Shown here one piece after another: positions 44,930 through 58,429 of a DNA stretch of 64,000 bases; position 1 is the stretch's first letter; the number at the start of each line of letters is the position of its first letter. A program made the translations under genes and the position numbers. Source of the stretch: Beroe forskalii (taxonomy: Eukaryota > Ctenophora > Nuda > Beroida > Beroidae); NCBI GenBank assembly GCA_011033025.1, contig WFMF01000001.1, positions 1,603,755 to 1,667,754 of the forward strand. The letters run 5' to 3'. The notes under the pieces are model-generated. The model made no database searches, had not been told where the DNA came from, and was given only the letters and a program-made list of their open reading frames with translations.

Positions 44930-47900
44930 GGTCCGTATTATATTCGAGTGGAAGTTTCCGAGTGGTGTATTTTATATTATAGTGGAAGCGTTTCCGAGGG
45001 GGGACTCACTCTGCCACTCGAAATATATGATAAAACTCACGCTGCCACTCTAAGTACGGCAATCAAACCGAATCAGTCTGCCACTCGAAATTTCGAAATA
45101 AACTAGAACTAGGCTTTGGTAAGATGTTTATATCTTGCGGATATTGAGCCTAAGTTCCCGCAACACTTTCTGGGAGGTCTACATTTCGGGGATTATTGAT
45201 AAGAATAGGTTACTCTGATTGTTATAATCCAGATAGCAATCTGCTAATCTGATTACTGTTGATCTGATTATTTTAATCCAAATAACAGTTTGCTGTTATC
45301 TTGGATATATAATTTGTCTTTTTAGATCAAGCTGAAATATTGTTCATGATGCATTTCGTTCATCAAGTTTGGCTCTTTAAAAGATCTATCCAGAAGACTG
45401 ATATATGGACTGATAATTCCTCTGGGAGTCTTTGATTTTGTAGCTAGAGTTGTGATGCCTGAATCCTGATATGTGTGGTAATACGGTCAGTAATAATGAT
45501 AAGCCCTGAAGATCGAAGACGGGGCGAAAGGTATTACGTACTAATACTGCAACCACTACAACGACTATAAGGGACGAACATATTTTAAATAAGGTTTGTT
45601 TCGAAAACCACTCGTCTTTAGCAGTTTCGCAACAAAACGTATCCCAATATGTGCATCCTTGCGATCAGTTGCAGTATTAGAGCTCAGAGGCGTGGCCAGA
45701 TTATTGAAAAGGAGATGGCGAGTTACATTAAAACCTGTTGATTTTTATTTTATTTTGCAGGGCTCAAAGCTCTCATCTTAACAAAAAGTTCTCATAGTCT
45801 GTCGCCGGTGTCACTTTCCCCCTGGCTACGCCCCTGTTAGGGCTGTTAATGGGATGCAAAGACATATTATTATAAGGATTTAAATAATAACATCTTGCTT
45901 CTTTTGTAATCCTCCCCATTGAGGATTATTATTTCGTTATTTGAATCTCATTTTTTATGTCTTATCTTATCGCTTTATGTCTTATCTTATGTCTTATCTT
46001 ATAGCTTTATGGTTTTATAGAGCCTGAATGCCTGATTTATAACCACAGGTGCAGGCTGCAAAAGTACAAAAAGAGAAAAAGCAAACCCTCGTACTTTAGA
46101 GTTCAATTATAGCCTCCATACAAAACAAAATGAAGCTATTGTGCGACAAACTGTAAAGAATATGCTCATATAAAAGTATAAACTTATAAATTATAAAATA
46201 TAAAATAGTAGCACAAAAGGACTACATCCACCTAGACACCTTATATAGGTACCTGACAATAAACACGCGATAATCGTTACATTATCATAAAATAGGGGTC
46301 ATCACAATTATATATGCTGGTAAGTAAGACACATTGCTTGGCACGTCATTATCATGCTTAAATTAGGAGCAAATTTAAATCGCACTGAGTGACCTTTTTT
46401 TGGACCCGTGGCATAGTAATAGTTCACTTTTAAAACATAATAAAGTCCCATACAAAGGAGGTGTAAATTAACAGTTTACACGCTCTGAAATTAGAATATT
46501 GACCATTTCATTTTTTTTTATTGTTGCCATTTTCGATAATATCGAAAGTTTATTGGGATTTAAAAAAGTTTTAACCTATTTTATTGACGTAGTTTGATAC
46601 ATATCATGTATGGAACTACTTCGATGCTTTTTGCAAAAATCTCAATAACTAATTGCAAAAAGGAGCTACAAACTAGGAAAATGCAAGTTTACTGCAGCTT
46701 CAGAAATGAGAAATGAGAAGTAGATAACAGGTTTAATTGTAACTGGTAAAAGCTAAATTATCCCGGTTTAATGGTCAACTGGTTCACTAGTTCGCTGGTT
46801 TTAATCAGCGGTCAACTGGTTCAATGGTTTTGCAGTTAACTGGTTTTAATCATGAATTCTTAACATAATGAAAGCACGAATAAGGTAGGTATTGACTATT
46901 GAACATATTTTATGATGTCGTCAATTTCCGAAATCCGATCTCAAAAGTAAATTGTATATTTGTGAGAACTAAAGTTAAAGTTGAGTAAGAAAGGCATTTC
47001 CGTAATTTCACAACCACAGTTAATGGGGTTACATATGCTGAATTTTAAACGTTTATGCGGAACAGTTCAATGTATTTACCAGAAACAAAGAGCAAAAAGT
47101 TTTGGAATTCGGAGAAGAGTTGCACAATACATTCATATAGTTGGAGAGTCAATTAAAACGAATGATTTATTTCAAACAGCTCGTTAAGAAAGATGAAATC
47201 ATCAAATGGCTTACTTCATCGGTGTTGAAATAATAAAATGGCTCACAGAAACTGGCCCTTTGATCCATTGATTCCAGGTTGGCGTAGGTTACGGGTAGGT
47301 TACCAATTACGCTGTTAGAACAAAAACAAAATAAAAGAGGCCAGGTGACATGCTCAAATGATATAATGGCTCACAGAAAATGTCCCATTGATCCCAGGCT
47401 GTGGTTGTGACTCATACCGCTGTAAGAACAAAAACAATGAAAGAGGCCAGGAGAACCTGTTATGCCTTATTTTGCTTGGCTCCAAGCTCTAATCATTACA
47501 AAAGTTGCGCAATGTCTGTCCGAAAAGAGGGGGGTGGTCGCCTTCCTCCTGGCAACGCCCCTGCGTGCACGACTCTCAAAGGGGTACATTATTTCAAAGA
47601 AAGAAGTTAGAGTGCTACATAGCTCTGGTGGAGTAATCACATTGTAATGCAGTGGTTCATACTATACCACACAGGGAGTATTGCTCTAGGAGTGCTAAAC
47701 TTCAACAACGCTCCATGTTGAGTCGTGATAATGACGTCATCATCCCGCCTGCCAATGTATACACACAGAGTAATCGTACATTCTGCAGCACCCATGGTCT
47801 CTTTAATTTATGTATAAATTTGTGTATTGGAGCACCAGGCGGACCGGTATGGCTGCGTACTGCACTTGGTACCATTCATGGGGGAAGACAACAAAAATAC

Positions 47901-49666
47901 TTAAATCATCACAGCACATATGGTGTCACATTTGCAGTAATTCAAAGCAATTCAAAGAGTCCTGAATTATAATAATATGTTGCCATGAAAAATATAATAA
48001 TATGCAAACAAATGGTAAAATTTAAGTTGCTAAGTGGCAACATATTATTACTTTATTACTTATCAATAATTGTACCATATCAAAGGGTGCCTACAAATTG
48101 TCAAATAGTTAACCATTTGAGCATTTGGAGCAATTCACAAAGAATTATCACTTTTGGCAGATGCCGCAGATGGTACCATTATCGAAGATAGTGAAGTAGC
48201 AAGATAATAAGAGATGGGTGAAACGATAGATACAGTATGCTAAAGGCCTCAATGAGACACATTGAGATTTGAGGCCCTGGTGTCTGACACCAAAACTCCA
48301 CAACTCCCTACACAGCTCTAACAGATTCCCACTCGAGAAATAGGCGGTTAAAATGAAGGCATTATCATAACACAATGTGGTAAATTGATGAAATACCTAC
48401 AAGCCTGTGTTCCCGCGCGCGCAGGCCTTATATACAAGGTCAACAACAACAATAATATCGAATGACCCCGTGCAAAGGGGACAAAGATGGTGCAAATGAT
48501 CATTGTACCCTCACATTATCTAAGTATATATGAAGGTTCAGCAATCGATTATAAACCCTGTGTAGGACGATCCTATTGTTGATTGAATATGTGGTGATCT
48601 ATTGAATGTGGCAATCCATTTGATTCCATGAGTCGGTTGAAAATGAGAAATTATGAATTGAATTTAAAAGAAAGACATCTTTAACCTTTAAACAGATAAG
48701 AAAAGATTGGGAAAACAGATTTTCATCCAAAAAATCTAAAAAAAATCTAAAAGAATAGAAGAAATATCATGATTCGTTGTTGGCAAGAGAAGTATAGAAT
48801 GATCAAGTTACTACAACTCTACAACCTCTCAAATCATATCTCAATTATACACGCAGGAGCTAATTAAATCTGTCAAAAGGGCAATATAATTATGTAATAA
48901 ACCCTCAAATTACCTATATGAAACGAGAAATATATTTTGTAATATTTAATGGACTTTTGACGCGCAAGAGATGCTCCAGAAACGAGATGTCTGTAACTAT
49001 CCTCCATTCGAATATATATACCTCTCCCTCTCTCAATCCTTCAAGCAGCTGACAACCACACGCATTTTAACGTCATTAACACACCATTATAATCCCTGAT
49101 AATGACGTCACAACCCACAGCCTACCTCTCGTTTAGTTATATTATTTCTTATTAGGTGTCGACGCACATATAAATGAAGTTTATCCTAAATTTGGACTAA
49201 ATGCCATCCCGGGTGCCCCTATATTACAGGATACGCTCGAGAAATAGGAAGTTTCTAGTGACCTAGTTATTTTGATTTAATATAGTTCGTTATTGACGTC
49301 AGACCGTTTGTAGTTTAGGGGCTCGATAGTGGTCATATAATGTGGCAAGGTGGGCTTTCTGGTTATGGACAGTGGACACCCGGCGGGCCCGGCCCATTCA
49401 AAGCTGGCCATAGATTAACGCCATACCAGTGCAGCTCTTAAGTAGAAATAAATAAATAATATAACCATTTACCATGTACCTACAAATACACAGCGTCGAG
49501 CCTAGGACTCAACAAGACAGCTTTAATATTTCGAATTTCCGCCCCATTTAAAGGATTACATGGAACTACCAAGAAGCGTTTAGAGGCACTTAGAAGCATT
49601 TGGAATTATTTGGAAGCATTTTGAACTCTCATATCTCAAGTACCAGTTCAAAACAAATCAACTTAC
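44930..49666. other. 4.7-kb stretch without a supported gene
   Basis: AT-rich, no convincing exon with splice sites on either strand. It should contain the JIP-like promoter just above 44929 and the unseen 3' end of the coiled-coil gene. It holds a MITE at 45685-45836 and a related end at about 47540-47570 (CTGGCAACGCCCCTG). Repeated TATCTTATNGCTTTATG words occur at about 45960-46010 and GGTCAACTGGTT words at about 46770-46850. Confidence 0.5.
45677..45844. mobile_element. 152-bp hAT-type MITE with imperfect 8-bp target duplication
   Basis: The element at 45685-45836 starts CAGAGGCGTGGCCAG and ends CTGGCTACGCCCCTG, imperfect inverted repeats. It is flanked by TTAGAGCT (45677-45684) and TTAGGGCT (45837-45844), an 8-bp duplication with one mismatch. 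Confidence 0.75.
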
Positions 49667-52600
49667 ATCATCGAAGAACAGGCCGACAGCCGAATTATAA
49701 GACGGCCGACGTGCAACCTGGATTTATAAAATCAAGCGTTCAAAATTGAATCGTGAACTGACAATCAAAAATTATAATTCCTGGATCAAAGGAACAGATA
49801 AATCAACTTAAATAAATTATTTCCTTGTGTTTAACGAACCTGTGAGCGCTGTTCCACTATCTTGTTGGACAGACTCTTCATCTCCTCGCGTAAGCCGCTG
49901 ATCTCCCGGTCCTTCCCAGCCGCTGTCTTCTCTGCCCGGTGTACGTCCAACATGAGCACGTTCTTCTCTGTCTCTATTCGTAGGAGCTCCTGTTCTAACT
50001 GGGTGTTCTGAAACATTGCGGAAATATTGACATATGTTGACCTTGCAATCGGCGCTGATAAGCGCCGATTCAGCGCCTACAGGCACTGATTAGCGCCGAT
50101 TCACCACCGCTTTAGAAGCTCATAGCGGCTAAATAAAAATTCATCTCTTACCCAATAGACTGAATTGATCTTGTGATTATCGTCGTCAGAGGTGTTTAAA
50201 TATGGAGTGATTGGGTGGTTTCATGGGTGAAGTGTGTCGGGTGGGTGGCAGCCGTAACGAGAGAGGGTGAAGAATGTCGGGTGGGTGGCAGCTGTGACGA
50301 GAAAATCTCTAACCCTCATTTCCAGCTCGTCTACTTCACTAATGGACTGTCTCTTGTCGTCTGGTCCGAGAGAACCTGGGGGAAACAGCTTGATTGTAAT
50401 ACTATCAGAAGTAGTTAAACTTGTACAGGGATCCCCCCAGGGATTCTGAATATTTTCTATAAACAGTTTGAAAATGTTTCATTGATTGAAAACCCCGAAG
50501 AGCACCGCAAAGGGCTTATAAATATATCCAAAAAATCAACTTCAATTTTGACTTCACACATCAAATCTTTATAAGATAATATCATCCTGTCAAATTCGAT
50601 GCAAGATAAAATACTACTCAGCCTCGTACCTTCCAAGTCGAGTTCGTCCTGTAGAGACAGCTCACACTGCAGGGAAGGAGCCTCATGACTGGTACTCTTC
50701 AGAGGAGTAGATGACCTTGCACCAGAGGAGGAGGAGGAGGATGGGAGGGCAGAACGAGAAGTGGAATCTGTTTCAATCTGATGAGGAGTAATGTAGTGGG
50801 GGACTTAACATACCTCATGATACAATTCACCTCACGGCACTATATCTCCAAAGTCACAATCCTGAGTCCTGACCCGAGTTGCAACCCTAAAATTAAACTA
50901 AAACCTATTAAATATTCATTAAACCCTCCTCCATTGAAAATCTGGTATAAAATTTTATGAGAACCTCATTTAAACCCCGTTGAATCTTCACGCCAACCTG
51001 ATCAGGAAGCTTTATGTTGAGTTCAGGGTATTCCTCCAAAGAGATTCCCTCGTTCAGCATGATGTTCTTAATACGTGTCATCTGAGATTCCAGCAACTGA
51101 AGAGAGGGTAATGTGTGAGCAAAATGGTGGGAATTCTCGGAATTTAAATTCTAATTGGACATAGGGATTATTATTCTGAGTTTTAAAGTCCTTTCTGAGT
51201 TTCTGGTGCCACTGGCCAAACCTAGTGTTCCACCTCATGTCTCACAATATTCCTAATTCCTATACTCTGATATTACTACTACTACTAGATGGGGGATGGG
51301 CCAGCGAGGGCTCAGGCACCAGGCGGCGCCCAGGAGAGGGAGCTACTGGCCAGTGGCTGAGGCAAGCGCTCTCTTGCTCCTGGGCTCCCGGATGGGACGA
51401 TATTACCTGGTTGGCATCAGACATCCTCTGAGACTCCGCCTCGTGTGTCTTCATCTCAGCCTCCACAGCTCTAATCTGGGCCTGGAGACTCTTAGTGGCC
51501 ATGTGGTGCTTCGATAGGTCAGCCTCCAGCAGCTTCAACTGGAAGTCGGGGTGGTTTGAGTATTTCCAGCAAAAACATCGCCTAAAATTCAGGCAGAATG
51601 GAAGAACACCGATTTTCAAAAAGTTGAAACAAGTGGATGTGCTATTTCTGTCTTATATCCCAACCATAACCCTAACCACAAAGCATTCTCACCTGAGATC
51701 TGAGGAAGGCTGACTCCTCTAACCTGAGATCTGAGGTGAGCTGATTCTTCCAACAAGTCCTCCTTCTCCACCTTCCACTCCCGCTTCTCGCTGTTACTCA
51801 TCTCCTCCCTCCGCTCTAACTCTTCTATCATGTCCTGCGCTTCCTCCAGTTGCCGTGACAACGCCGAGTTCTGCGGAGTAAGTCACGCGTTTGTGAGGGG
51901 TTTATAGGTTTTTTAGGTGTTAGGGGGTTTTCATGGGTTTTAGGGGGTTTTGATAGGTTTTTAGATAGGGTTTTTTTTAAAGAGTAATAAAGGGAAACAG
52001 AAAAAAATAGTATGTTGTAACCATTTTAACCGGCCTCTTGGACAACAAGAGGCCGGTTAATAAAGCCGGCAAATAAGGTAATAACGGTTCGCTGATATGC
52101 AAATACCTCGTTGTCGAGGGTGTTGAATCTGTCAGTGTACTGCTCGCTGTCCTCTTCCAGCTTCTTGATTATTTCCCGGGTGGCGTCCGTGTCTTTCTGA
52201 TGCTGTACCTAGAATGAAATGCTTAATAACCAAAAGTAGTTAATTGATTGACTTCATGGATTCGAACAATACTAATTGAATTTTAATTAGTTGTTAATAG
52301 CTTAGTTACACGCTACTAGACGCGATGATCGGACAAAAGGCTTCCCATACGAGGTCTCGCCAGAGTTAGGGTTTTGGCTTTTGACTTTGTCCGGGTTTTT
52401 CAGTGTATCAGAAACGTACCTAAGAAGCTAAGATGAGAAGTACGAGAGATACCGATTTCCGGGCCACAAGTACGTACTACTACGAATAATTTGAAAAGTA
52501 CATTCCGTACGTACTTCTCATCTTAGAAACGTACCATCCTGACTGCGGAGCTGAACTTCCTGGTGATGTTCTTAGCCGTCTTTATCTTCTGGATCTGGTT

Positions 52601-55600
52601 GGAGGAGTTGTTTAGCTGCTTCTGTAGGTCAGCGTTCACCTTGTTGATCCGCTGAAGGTCTGTCTCCCGGTTTTCTGGGAAATGGAACATGGTCTGTAAG
52701 TACTGAGAAAAATAAATAATGAGAAGAAGTATTATTGTCTTCATAACTCCTAAATACAACTCGCGAGCTGCTGACGGGTATCTGTGCTCAATGAAGAAAG
52801 ATCATAGACAATACAAAATCAACATCACGGCAGGATGCTAGTATTCCACAGTCCACTTGTAGAAAAGAAGTAAGGGTCAGTTTTTAAAATCGGTGCTCTT
52901 CCAGTCTGCAACATTATTCGCTTACCCAGTTTCCACTCGTAGTCCTCTATCCGCCTCTCTAGATACTTCTTATCTTCGTTCCACCTCCTTAACTCAGCCT
53001 GGTGCAGGGCTTCCAACTCCACGGTACGCTACAGGAAATAAACCTTACTAAGTAGTGTGATTTTAGAAAACTCATAGTTTTAGTAAGTCAACCTTTCTTT
53101 TTTGCATTTCGATCGATTTAGAAGTTCATTTTTTGCCTCAAAAAATGGCACAATTTAAATTGGAACTTTGTCTTTATTATCACGATGCATTTAAAAACAC
53201 AAGTATACATGCAAAATATGTATCACAAACCAAGTCGATTGATTTCTTCTGCTGTTTCAGCATCTTAATGTGAACCTCGCTCTGCTCGTACTTTTCCCGG
53301 TACTCATTACAAGCTACTTCAGTCCTGGCTAGATCTGTCAGAACCTAGACGTGGAGAATGTTAGAGGGAAATAGTGCTCATTGCAAGCTACCTCAGTCCT
53401 GGCTAGATCTGTCAGAACCTAAACGGGGAGAATATTAGAGGGGAATGGTGCAGAAAATATTGAGTGGGCAGAAAATATAGAGCAACATGGGGCAGCAAAA
53501 ATGTTAAGTCCGGCGCATTGTAAAAATAATCGTAAAAATATAATCATACATTAAGCAATAAGCACCGCGGGGGCGTTGAAAAATGGTTCATGTGGCGTTG
53601 CCTAATATTGCGCCTGTTTATTCTTGGGAGTTGAGGTACAATGTCTACTACAAATTGCATAAACTTTATAAGTGATAGGAGCTGCGAGGCAACCAATCAC
53701 AAAACATTGCTGCTAGGGATAATCCACACAATAAAAGGTGTAAACACTCACATAATAGTACTCCAGTAGCCCAGACTAAGTCAGTATGCAACATTCGAGT
53801 GGACAAAGTTGCTCAACGGTTTTTGGTAGTTCTAACTGTCCTTTATCAGAAAAATTAACTGCCCTTCCGTGAATCGACGTCATGGGGGGTGCTAGGGCCA
53901 CGCCCATTTTTCGCATGGTTAAGCGGCTGTAACTCTGGTTCCTTTTGGAGTTGGGAGCAAACCAACCACCTTAAAATGACCGCAATGGACACATTATGTC
54001 AGGCGGATGATGGTTCTGAAGCCCTCAGACCTTTCGTTTTAGAGTTACAGCCAAAAAACTGATTTTTCGTCACCCGCGAGCCAACGCAAGGTAAAAATCG
54101 TAACTTTCATTCCTTTTGGAGTAGGGCATGAACCAACCAGGTTAAAATAACCGCTATCACCTAATTATTTGGGATAGATGATGGTTTTGAAGCCATACGA
54201 CCTTCTATTTTGTAGAAAATGCACAAAAAAAGAGATTTAAACAGCTACATAGCCATCGAACCTTATCGGAACTAATATATATATATTTTTTCTTCTCCAC
54301 CAACTCCAGGATGTAAGGTCCATCCGTTAGCAACGGTTACTAGCCCGCGCCCTTCAGATCGTGTAGAATCGATGTAGCTTTAGCATGACATCTGATCTCT
54401 ATGGTGACAAGTCAATATTGACCACGCCCTTTTTTTAAGGTCACGCGCACGCTTGATATTTCATAACTTGGCTTAGGAAGGTCATATGACGTAGATCCTC
54501 TCTTTTGAGCACCAACGAAGCTCAAAGGTCATGTTTGTATACAACTTGTACCTTAGCATATGCTTTAAAATGCTCAGAAAGAGAGTTATGGGCGAAAAGC
54601 TGATTTTTTGGGGCACCAGCTGGATAGCAGAGTCGATTTTTGTATCTTGGCCCAGTAAAGTCGCAGAGAATTCGTTTTGGGCACAAATGAATTGTAATAG
54701 CCATGTTTATACAGTACAACAGCTCATCTGCCATTCTTGGTCAGAGTTTGTGGAATGTTGTTCCAAAAGACAATTAAGTCCTCCATCCTTCGAGACATTC
54801 AAATCAAGACTGACATCCCACCTCTTGCCTTGACCATCCTCAACTTGGAAGCCTTTTGAGAAGCAATCCTGATCTACCTCCAGTTCCAGGTCACACTACA
54901 TCGAACTCAAACTCAATACTAGATTGGACCACGGGCTGCCTACAGCAGGTTGTCAAATTGGGTCCCCATTGGAAGCGGACAATGGGTACAATTATAGGTA
55001 GGTACTATGCACCACATGTGCCCAAAAATCAGTTTTTCGCCCACAACTCCCTTCCTGATCATTGAAGGGCATATAATGCCTACTAACAAGTTGTACATAA
55101 AACAGTATGACAATTGCACTCTGTTTGCGCCCAAAGTGAAGTCTCTGAAATCTTCCTGGAATAAGGTACAATAATCACTTACTCTTTGCCCTATGGATAC
55201 CCAAAAAATCAGTTTTTCGCCCATTACTCTCTTGCTGAACATTTTAGGGTATATTAACAAGTTGTACTGTATAAACATGGCTATTACGGTTCATTTGTAC
55301 CCAAAACGAATTCTCTACGACTTTACTGGGCCAAGATACAAAAATCGACTCTGCTATCCAGCTGGTGCCCCAAAAAATCAGCTTTTCGCCCATAACTCTC
55401 TTTCTGAGCATTTTAAAGCATATGCTAAGGTACAAGTTGTATACAAACATGACCTTTGAGCTTCGTTGGTGCTCAAAAGAGAGGATCTACGTCATATGAC
55501 CTTCCTAAGCCAAGTTATGAAATATCAAGCGTGCGCGTGACCTTAAAAAAGGGCGTGGTCAATATTGACTTGTCACCATAGAGATCAGATGTCATGCTAA

Positions 55601-58392
55601 AGCTACATCGATTCTACACGATCTGAAGGGCGCGGGCTAGTAACCGTTGCTAACGGATGGACCTTACATCCTGGAGTTGGTGGAGAAGAAAAAATATATA
55701 TATATTAGTTCCGATAAGGTTCGATGGCTATGTAGCTGTTTAAATCTCTTTTTTTGTGCATTTTCTACAAAATAGAAGGTCGTATGGCTTCAAAACCATC
55801 ATCTATCCCAAATAATTAGGTGATAGCGGTTATTTTAACCTGGTTGGTTCATGCCCTACTCCAAAAGGAATGAAAGTTACGATTTTTACCTTGCGTTGGC
55901 TCGCGGGTGACGAAAAATCAGTTTTTTGGCTGTAACTCTAAAACGAAAGGTCTGAGGGCTTCAGAACCATCATCCGCCTGACATAATGTGTCCATTGCGG
56001 TCATTTTAAGGTGGTTGGTTTGCTCCCAACTCCAAAAGGAACCGGAGTTACAGCCGCTTAACCATGCAAAAAATGGGCGTGGCCTAGCACCCCCATGACG
56101 TCGATTCACGGAAGGGCAGTTAATTTTTCTGATAAAGGACAGTTAGAACTACCAAAAACCGTTGAGCAACTTTGTCCACTCGAATGTTGCATACTGACTT
56201 AGTCTGGGCTACTCTAGTATAGTTGAAATTTGCCTATATATTTATAAGTTATTACACAAGAATATCATTTACCTTGTCAAAATCTCTGAGGAGAGGGTCA
56301 AAGTTAGAGATAAGTGGGATCAAACATTTACTCTCTTCTCCTGAAATTATTCAACGGAATATAAAACTGATTATTAATTGACCTTTGGTTATTTGACTAT
56401 TTGACTGATGATTTGAGTATTTGACAGAAGGACATAGTGATAGGTCAATTTCTAGATTTCACACTCTTTTGCGCAACAAGTCTACATCATCATGAGTGAG
56501 TTAGCGTAAATTGTTATAGGCAACCAACAGAGCAGTTCATTATCTTTCTATTCAAATGTCCTGTCTGACGTACGATAAAACACTAAAATTAAAGCTTTAT
56601 ATCATTTACAGTAATTAAATGGAGTTGCGAAATGATCTGACCCTACAAAACAATATGAAAGTTACACGTCAGAGCAAATTTATGCAACATAAATCATAAT
56701 CGTAGCACGATGTGGCGGGAAAGATTGCAGAAAAATTGCACTTATTGGATGGGTGTTAGTTTACCCGCAGACCAATCAGCGCGCGAATTGACTGTATACA
56801 TTCGCGCGCGTATTGGTCGATGTCATGCTACATTTGGGAACCTACACCGCCGATATTATATAGTGTGTCCCGTTTAAGTTCGTAAATTTCAAATACACTC
56901 TGCATCTACTGCAATAGAGATAAAACCCTAAATGGTTCTGTAGATTGGAGCAAATAGATGAACATTTAGGCATATCTTGGCCTGATTTGGTTTTCAGAAG
57001 TTTGAGTCCATATTTCTTCACGTTGCCTGGAAGTGTGAAAAATACATGTTATTGAAACGTGCATTTGAGGTCATCACTTTGAAAGATTCAATGGTCGTCC
57101 AGGAAGCAACCTGGATACCGCACCAAAATTTTACCTACTCTTGGTACTCTCCAGAGTATCAACGAAATATTCTGTGACCATGGAACTGCTCATGACAGCG
57201 GAAACGACGGGAATCATCGATCAAAGAAGCTGAGGTGAAAAGTGTGCAAACCTCGTTTCAAATAATCCAGCTCCCGTAACTTCAAAAAACATCAACCAAA
57301 CATCATTTATTGGAGTTGAAAATTTCTACGATTGTTCGTCTGAGAAAACTGATGGAAGCCCATGAGGCAAAATTACGAATCTGATTGAAAGACAAGCAGA
57401 GGAAGGCCTAGTTCGCAGCCTGTAGGGGCGTGCTTAGAGAATAGTGCATATTACCTTAAGTTTGTTTCCCGGCAAATCATGGTTCTACAGTCATGGGATA
57501 TCCCAGAGTTGGCATCAATATTCTTGGAGGTTTAACAGGGACACTGTTCAGCCTCTTGGAAGTCGGTTAACACCTATTGAAGTCATGGTTTGAGGCGCTT
57601 TTAGCTCCAAAAACTTCATTTTCCTTAATCATTCCACGAAAATGGCTCCCACAACAAGGTTAACGGGCATATTCACTATAATTATCTGTCGTGGTTTTGG
57701 CGTCAGCTGATGTAGAAACACATGCTGAAGTCGTCATGGTTCATGCAAGTTAGTAGAACACCTCAAATGGCTCTCAAAAATCGAGCCATTATCGACATGC
57801 ATTTTCGAAGGAGAGCAGTAAGGAAACACATCTTCGTGTCATGGCCTCCCTACTCCCAAGATTTGACTCCCGTTGATTTCTGGCAATGGCTGACACTCAC
57901 AAGAAACATCTTCAATGGAAAACAATAACCGTTTACCACTATGACTCTCCTGGAACGAGCTGTAATGTGGGGATTCAAGAAACTACAAAGGGGTAATTTT
58001 GCCCATTTGAGGCCATTAGTTGAGAGGCGATGGACAAGTTGTGTCGATAACAGCGGTTATAGAAGTTAATTTACCATAAATGTTCATCATTTTGCACTGA
58101 AATGATGGGTGAAATTTGTCCATAAGTCAATTTTTAAGAATGAAAATGTAACCTTAAAATTTACGAACTTAAACGGGACATAGTATACTTCGCGTATAAG
58201 TAATCCGCCGATACCCGGTAACGTCATCTTTTGTAGCGCACGGCAGTGCTTGGTGACGTCACATGTCCGGCAGATAACCAATACGCGGGGTTTACTCCTG
58301 CACTTACCGAGTATGATGACGACTGACTCCAGATCACTTTCGATAACATCCTTCCTCTCCCGTGCTAGAGGGTTCTGCAGCTCAGACGGAAC
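49667..58392 (-). CDS. long coiled-coil protein, twelve exons, family not assigned (incomplete)
   Basis: Exons in transcript order: 58308-58392, 56273-56340, 53231-53344, 52926-53028, 52535-52674, 52107-52208, 51724-51870, 51407-51538, 50998-51096, 50630-50777, 50314-50375, 49840-50007, then 49667-49717; every junction is phase-compatible. No start Met or stop is seen, so both ends are missing. The product is almost all charged heptad-type helix: EVACNEYREKYEQSEVHIKM, LRRWNEDKKYLERRIEDYEW, LEEAQDMIEELERREEMSN, LLEADLSKHHMATKSLQAQI. It is broken by a Ser-rich linker (SRSALPSSSSSSGARSST) and an acidic SLQCELSLQDELDLEG, then another coil (NTQLEQELLRIETEKNVLML). This style fits centrosomal, ciliary or motor-adaptor proteins. 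It might even be the N-terminal half of the JIP-like gene (RH1/LZ1 region), since strand and order fit, but I saw no joining exon. Confidence 0.62.
51690..51740. repeat. duplicated exon end with donor
   Basis: ACCTGAGATCTGAGG occurs at about 51692 and again at about 51722. The second contains the real donor of exon 51724-51870 (minus strand TCTCAG|GTTAGA); the first gives a decoy donor 30 bp into the intron. Confidence 0.6.
53300..53432. repeat. tandem duplicate of an exon 5' edge
   Basis: The first half of exon 53231-53344 and its acceptor (about 53303-53361) are repeated at about 53373-53432, sharing CTCAGTCCTGGCTAGATCTG-like sequence and CTGTCAGAACCTA. The upstream copy has its own acceptor but no matching donor. 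Confidence 0.7.
53765..56213. mobile_element. 2.4-kb foldback element with roughly 0.95-kb inverted arms
   Basis: The left arm about 53765-54720 and right arm about 55266-56213 are near-identical in reverse complement, with only scattered single differences. Ends read AGTAGCCCAGACTAAGTCAG on the left and its complement on the right. The spacer (about 545 bp) holds shorter inner inverted copies of the arm's tail and a retroelement-like fragment. It sits in the intron between exons 56273 and 53344 of the coiled-coil gene. I could not define a target duplication by eye. Confidence 0.82.
54724..54834 (+). pseudogene. reverse-transcriptase C-terminal-like fragment in the foldback spacer
   Basis: The frame reads SWSEFVECCSKRQLSPPSF and then FKSRLTSHL before a stop. 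This resembles the WN-LP-..-S-..-FKSRL end common to animal non-LTR reverse transcriptases. Only about 30 residues, so a capture event is likely but not proven. Confidence 0.4.
56768..56822. repeat. short GC-rich hairpin ACCAATCAGCGCGCGAA
   Basis: ACCAATCAGCGCGCGAA is followed about 12 bp later by TTCGCGCGCGTATTGGT. A related hairpin lies at about 59714-59758 (CACCAATCAGCACGCGA/AGCGCGCTGATTGGG), so it is a small dispersed family. Confidence 0.55.
56868..58185 (+). pseudogene. decayed Tc1/mariner-like element
   Basis: Terminal repeats TGTCCCGTTTAAGTTCGTAA (from 56869) and the inverse TTACGAACTTAAACGGGACA (to about 58180) bound about 1.3 kb, the usual mariner length. Inside, a broken plus-strand frame reads FVSWPPYSQDLTPVDFWQW near 57832-57890, the conserved PPYSPDLxPxD region before the last catalytic Asp of DD34D transposases. 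Upstream frames are interrupted, so it is inactive. It lies in the intron between exons 58308 and 56340 of the coiled-coil gene. Confidence 0.75.
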
Positions 58393-58429
58393 CTGTGATA
58401 TAATGCTAGTAACATAGTCTGCTGTGATT

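Noticed and set aside
47401..47972. Three overlapping ORFs of 61-106 codons
   Set aside because: No domain, no splice context, and partly within a transposon-end-like sequence (CTGGCAACGCCCCTG).
54522..55459. Mirror-image ORFs such as MFVYNLYLSICFKMLRKRV on opposite strands
   Set aside because: Same sequence in the two arms of the foldback element; no known protein.
49667..58392. Named coiled-coil families (CCDC39, CFAP58, BICD, Rab11-FIP)
   Set aside because: Heptad composition alone is similar; no diagnostic motif of any of them was seen.
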